Shown piece by piece: positions 62,676 through 64,000 of a stretch of DNA of 64,000 bases. The stretch lies in NCBI RefSeq assembly GCF_006438955.1, contig NZ_RCZK01000003.1, positions 1 to 64,000 of the forward strand. The letters are read 5' to 3'. The translations under genes and the position numbers were made by a program. The notes beneath the pieces were generated by a model. That model searched no databases. It was given only the letters and a program-made list of their open reading frames with translations, and was not told the origin of the DNA. Source of the DNA: Sphingomonas oligophenolica. Its GTDB lineage: Bacteria; Pseudomonadota; Alphaproteobacteria; Sphingomonadales; Sphingomonadaceae. The number at the start of each line of letters is the position of its first letter. Position 1 is the stretch's first letter.

Positions 62676-63488
62676 ATGCCCGTCACCCAAGCCGATATCG
62701 ACCTCGCCCACCGTCTCGCCGACGCCGCCGGCACTGCGATCCGCCCCTATTTCCGCAGCGCCCACGGTGTGGAACTGAAGGCGGATCATTCCCCCGTCAC
62801 CCGCGCCGATCGCGAAGCGGAGGCGGTGATGCGCAAGCTGATCGAAGCGGAACGATCGGGCGACGGCATCGTCGGGGAGGAATATGGTATCAAGGACGGG
62901 GTGACGGCGCGCCAATGGGTGCTCGACCCAATCGATGGGACGCGCAGCTTTACCGTCGGGCGCGCGATCTTCGGCACCCTGATCGCGCTGGTCGAGGATG
63001 GCTGGCCGGTGCTGGGCGTCATCGACCAGCCGATCCAGCGCGAACGCTGGGTCGGTATCGCGGGGCGTCCTACCACATTTAATGGCGCCCCCATCCGTAC
63101 GCGCGCGTGTCCCGCGGTGGCGGGCGCGATCCTTGCGACGACCAGCCCGCACCTGTTCGCCGATGACGACGTCCCGCATTATCTCGGACTCGTCGCCGCC
63201 GTCTCGGGTGGCCATGCGCGGCAGGGACCGGTGTATGGCGGCGACTGTTATAATTACGGGCTGCTCGCGTCGGGCCACCTCGACATCGTCTGCGAAAGCG
63301 GGCTCCAGTTGTACGACTATGCCGCGCTCGTTCCCGTGGTCGAGGGTGCAGGGGGGCGGATGTGCGACTGGAACGGTGACCCCCTGACCGCCACCAGCGC
63401 GGGGCACGTTCTGGCGATCGGCGACCCCGCGCGCACCGATGACGTGCTAGAGGCGCTGCACGGGACTACCGAGATTCACGACCGTTAG
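62676..63488 (+). CDS. hisN: Histidinol-phosphatase / inositol monophosphatase family (HisN-like)
   Basis: A 270-residue Mg2+-dependent phosphatase. Metal-binding motifs are seen: GDGIVGEEYG (first acidic site), WVLDPIDGTRSFTVG (DPIDGT, second site) and the late GLQLYDYAALVPVVEGAGGR (D with metal). The HisN type catalyses histidinol-phosphate dephosphorylation in alphaproteobacteria; sequence alone does not exclude another IMPase substrate. It is divergent from the peroxiredoxin gene. Its stop codon lies inside an inverted repeat. Confidence 0.88.
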   Translation: MPVTQADIDLAHRLADAAGTAIRPYFRSAHGVELKADHSPVTRADREAEAVMRKLIEAERSGDGIVGEEYGIKDGVTARQWVLDPIDGTRSFTVGRAIFGTLIALVEDGWPVLGVIDQPIQRERWVGIAGRPTTFNGAPIRTRACPAVAGAILATTSPHLFADDDVPHYLGLVAAVSGGHARQGPVYGGDCYNYGLLASGHLDIVCESGLQLYDYAALVPVVEGAGGRMCDWNGDPLTATSAGHVLAIGDPARTDDVLEALHGTTEIHDR

Positions 63489-63612
63489 AGCGCGATGACT
63501 TCACATAAACCCGTTCGTGCAGAGCTTGTCGAAGCATGGTGAGTCTCACGGCCCTTCGACAAGCTCAGGGCGAACGGTTCAGATCTGATCGATCTAATGT
63601 CATCGCGCTCTA
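63486..63612. repeat. Nested inverted repeat between hisN and the AsmA-like gene, with REP copy 2
   Basis: An outer 14-bp pair, TAGAGCGCGATGAC (63486-63499) and GTCATCGCGCTCTA (63599-63612), encloses an inner REP-like repeat (63510-63577, CCCGTTCGTGCAGAGCTTGT ... CTCAGGGCGAACGG) of the same family as the one at 17153-17221. It lies between two convergent genes, and the hisN stop TAG is the first base triplet of the outer arm. It probably acts as a bidirectional terminator. Confidence 0.8.
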
Positions 63613-63625
63613 AGCCGGGGTCGCG

Positions 63626-64000
63626 TCAGAAAATCCCTAGAAATTTCTTTCGCTGCCCCTTCTTCTCCGAAGCCGACTTCTTGCCATTCTCCTCCTTCGC
63701 GGTCGTGCCCTTGCCGACATCGTCGCGCGGCTTGCCCTTCGTCGTGCGTTGCGCCTTGGCGGTGGCGCCCGCCAGCACTGGCCCACACGCCGCCGACTTC
63801 GCGTCCCCGACATCGACGAACGCCAGGATGCCCGCTAGCGGGGTCGCGACGATCGCGAGGCCCAGCCCGACGCCGGCGCGGGCGAGCAACTGATCGCTGA
63901 CCACATCGATAGCTGGATGCGCGAAACTGCCGCCGAGCCCGACCGGCGACTGGCCTGAAAACAGGCTGAACTTCTTGCCGTCGGCGCGGAACGCCATGTC
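63626..64000 (-). CDS. AsmA-family protein, C-terminal part (cut by window end)
   Basis: The visible part ends a long envelope protein whose start is outside the window. The segment FSLFSGQSPVGLGGSFAHPA, then VGLGLAIVATPLAGILAFVD and the cysteine AACGPVLAGA, is the common C-terminus of AsmA/TamB-like proteins. A lysine-rich tail (TAKEENGKKSASEKKGQRKK) ends at 63626. An internal ATG at 63997 is not a real start. AsmA-like proteins work in lipid transport to the outer membrane. Confidence 0.78.
   Translation of the reverse strand, partial: DMAFRADGKKFSLFSGQSPVGLGGSFAHPAIDVVSDQLLARAGVGLGLAIVATPLAGILAFVDVGDAKSAACGPVLAGATAKAQRTTKGKPRDDVGKGTTAKEENGKKSASEKKGQRKKFLGIF

Overview
This window looks like chromosome of a GC-rich alphaproteobacterium of the Sphingomonadaceae (Sphingomonas-like). 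The signs are a Tad/Cpa locus, the split glycine cleavage genes behind a tandem glycine riboswitch, the ispH-thrB-rnhA order, glnB-glnA, gltD-gltB, an intracellular PHA depolymerase and several families of Sphingomonas-type intergenic inverted repeats. This is inferred from gene content; no database search was possible.

Layout. 1-1,010: insertion-sequence debris (the end of an IS3-family element, two decayed IS6-family transposase fragments and the tail of a broken gene). 1,018-8,611 (minus strand): Tad pilus assembly genes cpaA-B-C-D-E then tadB-tadC, with no cpaF/tadA ATPase and no flp pilin gene in the cluster. 8,632-13,802: a hydrolase and FAD oxidoreductase pair, then ispH-thrB-rnhA, then a lipoprotein. 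13,876-18,804: glycine riboswitch and gcvT-gcvH-gcvPA-gcvPB, with repeats inserted between genes. 19,140-30,475: glnB-glnA from a probable sigma-54 promoter, trhO, glpD, RNase R, a saccharopine-dehydrogenase-like protein, an ABC exporter and a PHA depolymerase.

30,911-49,822: a 19-kb genomic island integrated in the 3' end of tRNA-Leu(CAG). A P4-type integrase lies beside the tRNA, an imperfect copy of the tRNA 3' end marks the far boundary, and AGGCCCCCA repeats occur at both ends. The island carries an AlpA-like regulator and a primase-helicase split by a frameshift, a four-gene type I restriction operon (hsdR-hsdM-hsdS plus a PD-(D/E)XK nuclease-like gene), and six unrecognised genes (31,122-37,519). 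Among these six I see a HEPN-type RX4H motif and two PD-(D/E)XK-like active sites. They are the best candidate here for an undescribed defence system.

50,032-64,000: ordinary chromosome resumes with an NDUFA9-like protein, uppP, gltD-gltB behind two matching inverted repeats, small envelope proteins including a pair of tiny overlapping membrane-protein genes, a GGDEF diguanylate cyclase lacking the usual inhibitory site, a peroxiredoxin, hisN and the end of an AsmA-family gene that runs off the window.

The core genes centre on one-carbon and nitrogen metabolism (glycine cleavage releases ammonia, which GlnA and GltBD assimilate under PII control). The island is a separate, horizontally acquired block.
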